DNA of 64,000 nucleotides from Stenotrophomonas maltophilia (GTDB lineage Bacteria; Pseudomonadota; Gammaproteobacteria; Xanthomonadales; Xanthomonadaceae): contig NZ_RXLZ01000010.1 of assembly GCF_003970865.1 (NCBI RefSeq), positions 1 through 64,000 of the forward strand, read 5' to 3'. Of the stretch, positions 63,062-64,000 are shown piece after piece. Under the pieces are notes generated by a model that saw only the letters and a program-made list of their open reading frames with translations, did not search any database and was not told the origin of the DNA. The number at the start of each line of letters is the position of its first letter. Positions within the stretch are counted from its first letter, which is position 1. The position numbers were made by a program, and so were the translations under genes.

Positions 63062-63468
63062 GACGGTCCTTTATCAGTTCGGAAGTTGGCATCAAGGCCT
63101 CTCTCCCGTTTGCGGCGCATCCACTTCAGCAATCGAGCGAGTTCTTCTTGTATGTAGTAGCTCGCGGCCCCGGCTAGCCAGTACAACGATGCGTTCAATA
63201 CTGACACTGCGCATACTTCGTTAGCTTGTGTTGAAGGAAGAAACGACTGCCAGATCCCGATCGCTATCAACGCTGTCGACAGAGAATGCGTCGCTGCGGA
63301 TATAGGTGCTCGCCAGGCATAGGAGCAACGGTGTTGCCCCTCCTGCTGAGGGCATTGCATCTGGACATCACCAGTGAACACCTGACCAATCACGGCGCCC
63401 TCGAACACTGTGACTCCCTTGCACACGCACATTCCCTGACCACGCTTCACCTCCCCGCTACAACCCAT
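63058..63468 (-). CDS. Small membrane protein coupled to the PIN genes
   Basis: The protein has 136 residues. The N-terminus is Cys-rich (CSGEVKRGQGMCVC, CPQQEGQHRCS). Two hydrophobic segments follow (THSLSTALIAIGIWQSFLP; VCAVSVLNASLYWLAGAASY) and the C-terminus is basic (RLLKWMRRKRERG). GAGGGA precedes the ATG. It is first in the cassette and overlaps the PIN-2 start by 4 nt. The start could also be the ATG at 63432 or 63360. Family not recognised. Confidence 0.55.
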   Translation of the reverse strand: MGCSGEVKRGQGMCVCKGVTVFEGAVIGQVFTGDVQMQCPQQEGQHRCSYAWRAPISAATHSLSTALIAIGIWQSFLPSTQANEVCAVSVLNASLYWLAGAASYYIQEELARLLKWMRRKRERGLDANFRTDKGPS

Positions 63469-63548
63469 ATTCCCTCACATCAGATTCCGCGCTCTACCAG
63501 CGCCCTGTACGCGCGAGTTAGCGGCCTGAATGCGATGCAGGGTAAGCC

Positions 63549-63980
63549 TCAGCGGGCGGCTTTCTTTAATCCTTTCGGAGCCTTGACAACGACCTTTTGC
63601 CCGCGCAGATCCACGTCGCCGCTGATCTGCTGGCCGATGCTGGTGTTCTCGAAGCTGGTCCGGGGCGCAGCTGTTGTCGCCGCCGGCGTAACACCGCGCA
63701 GCGCGGCCATCACGGCGGCGCGTGCCGAAGCCGACGCATTGCGCCAAGCATCGAGCAGATCCGCGTCAGCCTCGGCCAGGCGCTCGCGGCGCCCCACCAG
63801 CACGTAGGTCACATCAACGCCGAGTTCATCGGCCGCGACAAAGTACGCACCACCGGGCAGGTGGGCGTCTTGCTCGAACAGAATCTGCGTGCGCTTGGCA
63901 ACACCACAGGCCAGTCCCATGGCCTCTTGGGTAAGACCCAGCCGCTTCCGTTCTTCTTTCAGGCGAATACCTACAGACAC
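63549..63980 (-). CDS. CI-like XRE-family repressor
   Basis: The protein has 143 residues. An N-terminal HTH (IRLKEERKRLGLTQEAMGLAC, then GVAKRTQILFEQDAHLPGGAYF) is followed by an acidic/Ala-rich C-terminus (VMAALRGVTPAATTAAPRTS, GQKVVVKAPKGLKK). It probably controls lysogeny. It sits at the end of the window, transcribed toward the PIN cassette, with its promoter at the right edge. Confidence 0.8.
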   Translation of the reverse strand: MSVGIRLKEERKRLGLTQEAMGLACGVAKRTQILFEQDAHLPGGAYFVAADELGVDVTYVLVGRRERLAEADADLLDAWRNASASARAAVMAALRGVTPAATTAAPRTSFENTSIGQQISGDVDLRGQKVVVKAPKGLKKAAR

Positions 63981-64000
63981 ACAATTACCCCCTTGACAGG

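Larger units (their letters stand above)
46470..64000. mobile_element. dusA-integrated P2-like prophage, internally deleted
   Basis: An integrase at the dusA boundary, P2-type genes (Q portal; remnants of I, H and FII; E/E', T, U, D) and a CI-like repressor define the element. Two deletions (near 53,700 and 54,875) have removed terminase, capsid, scaffold, lysis, tail completion, baseplate V/W/J, fibre assembly and sheath genes. The element extends past the window. Cargo genes (HEPN, AlbA_2, DNA methyltransferase, PIN pair) lie at several points. Confidence 0.9.

Overview
The window is about 67 % GC with the gene content, codon use and short GTAG-type palindromes of a Stenotrophomonas (S. maltophilia group) chromosome. 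This is inferred from gene order and repeat type; no 16S or other marker is present. The first ~187 bases are not native. They contain a 26-base match to a Nextera sequencing adapter, joined to AT-richer sequence that looks chimeric, so the window starts at a contig edge and truncates a membrane-protein gene.

Bases 188-34,650 are ordinary core chromosome. In order they hold a lysine/alanine-rich histone-like protein, a DegQ/DegP-type periplasmic protease, a YqjD/YqjE-like envelope-stress trio, an AI-2E-type membrane protein, a HAD phosphatase with an M17 aminopeptidase, and a catalase-family peroxidase with cytochrome b561. Next come a DesK/DesR-like two-component system in an operon with an ABC-2 exporter, and, divergently, a four-gene MacAB-like exporter. 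Then follow a TonB-dependent receptor, two EamA exporters, a metabolite:H+ symporter, an M28 peptidase, an MBL-fold hydrolase, trpS, CsbD, an entericidin, arginase and a DUF3011 protein. GTAG palindromes lie within 3 nt of five stop codons in this stretch and the next, and three of them supply the TAG stop itself.

Bases 34,650-38,800 are an accessory block ending at tRNA-Thr(UGU). It holds a structured noncoding region, two unknown small genes, a HigBA-like toxin-antitoxin pair with its promoter embedded in an inverted repeat, and a lipoprotein plus HExxH-metalloprotease pair. The protease ends in an XVIPCD-like domain, so the pair reads as an antibacterial type IV secretion effector with its immunity lipoprotein. 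Core genes resume from 38,834 to 46,469: a SPOR protein, coaX, birA, an mtfA-like gene, phoQ, phoP and dusA.

From the 5' end of dusA to the window end (and probably beyond) lies a P2-like prophage inserted at dusA. It carries a tyrosine integrase, a HEPN-motif protein, an AT-richer ~312-bp region bounded by long inverted repeats and filled with GGTAAC motifs, Rha followed by a 53-bp tandem repeat, an AlbA_2/Schlafen-like protein, an overlapping com/DNA methyltransferase pair, and a portal gene. Two internal deletions have fused portal to a tail gene I remnant and tail fibre H to a tube FII remnant, so terminase, capsid, lysis, baseplate and sheath genes are absent. E/E' (with a canonical -1 slippery heptamer), T, U and D remain. 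After D, on the opposite strand, sits a cargo cassette of a small membrane protein and two paralogous PIN-domain proteins, then a CI-like repressor. This cassette and the effector/immunity pair are the best candidates for under-described biology here.
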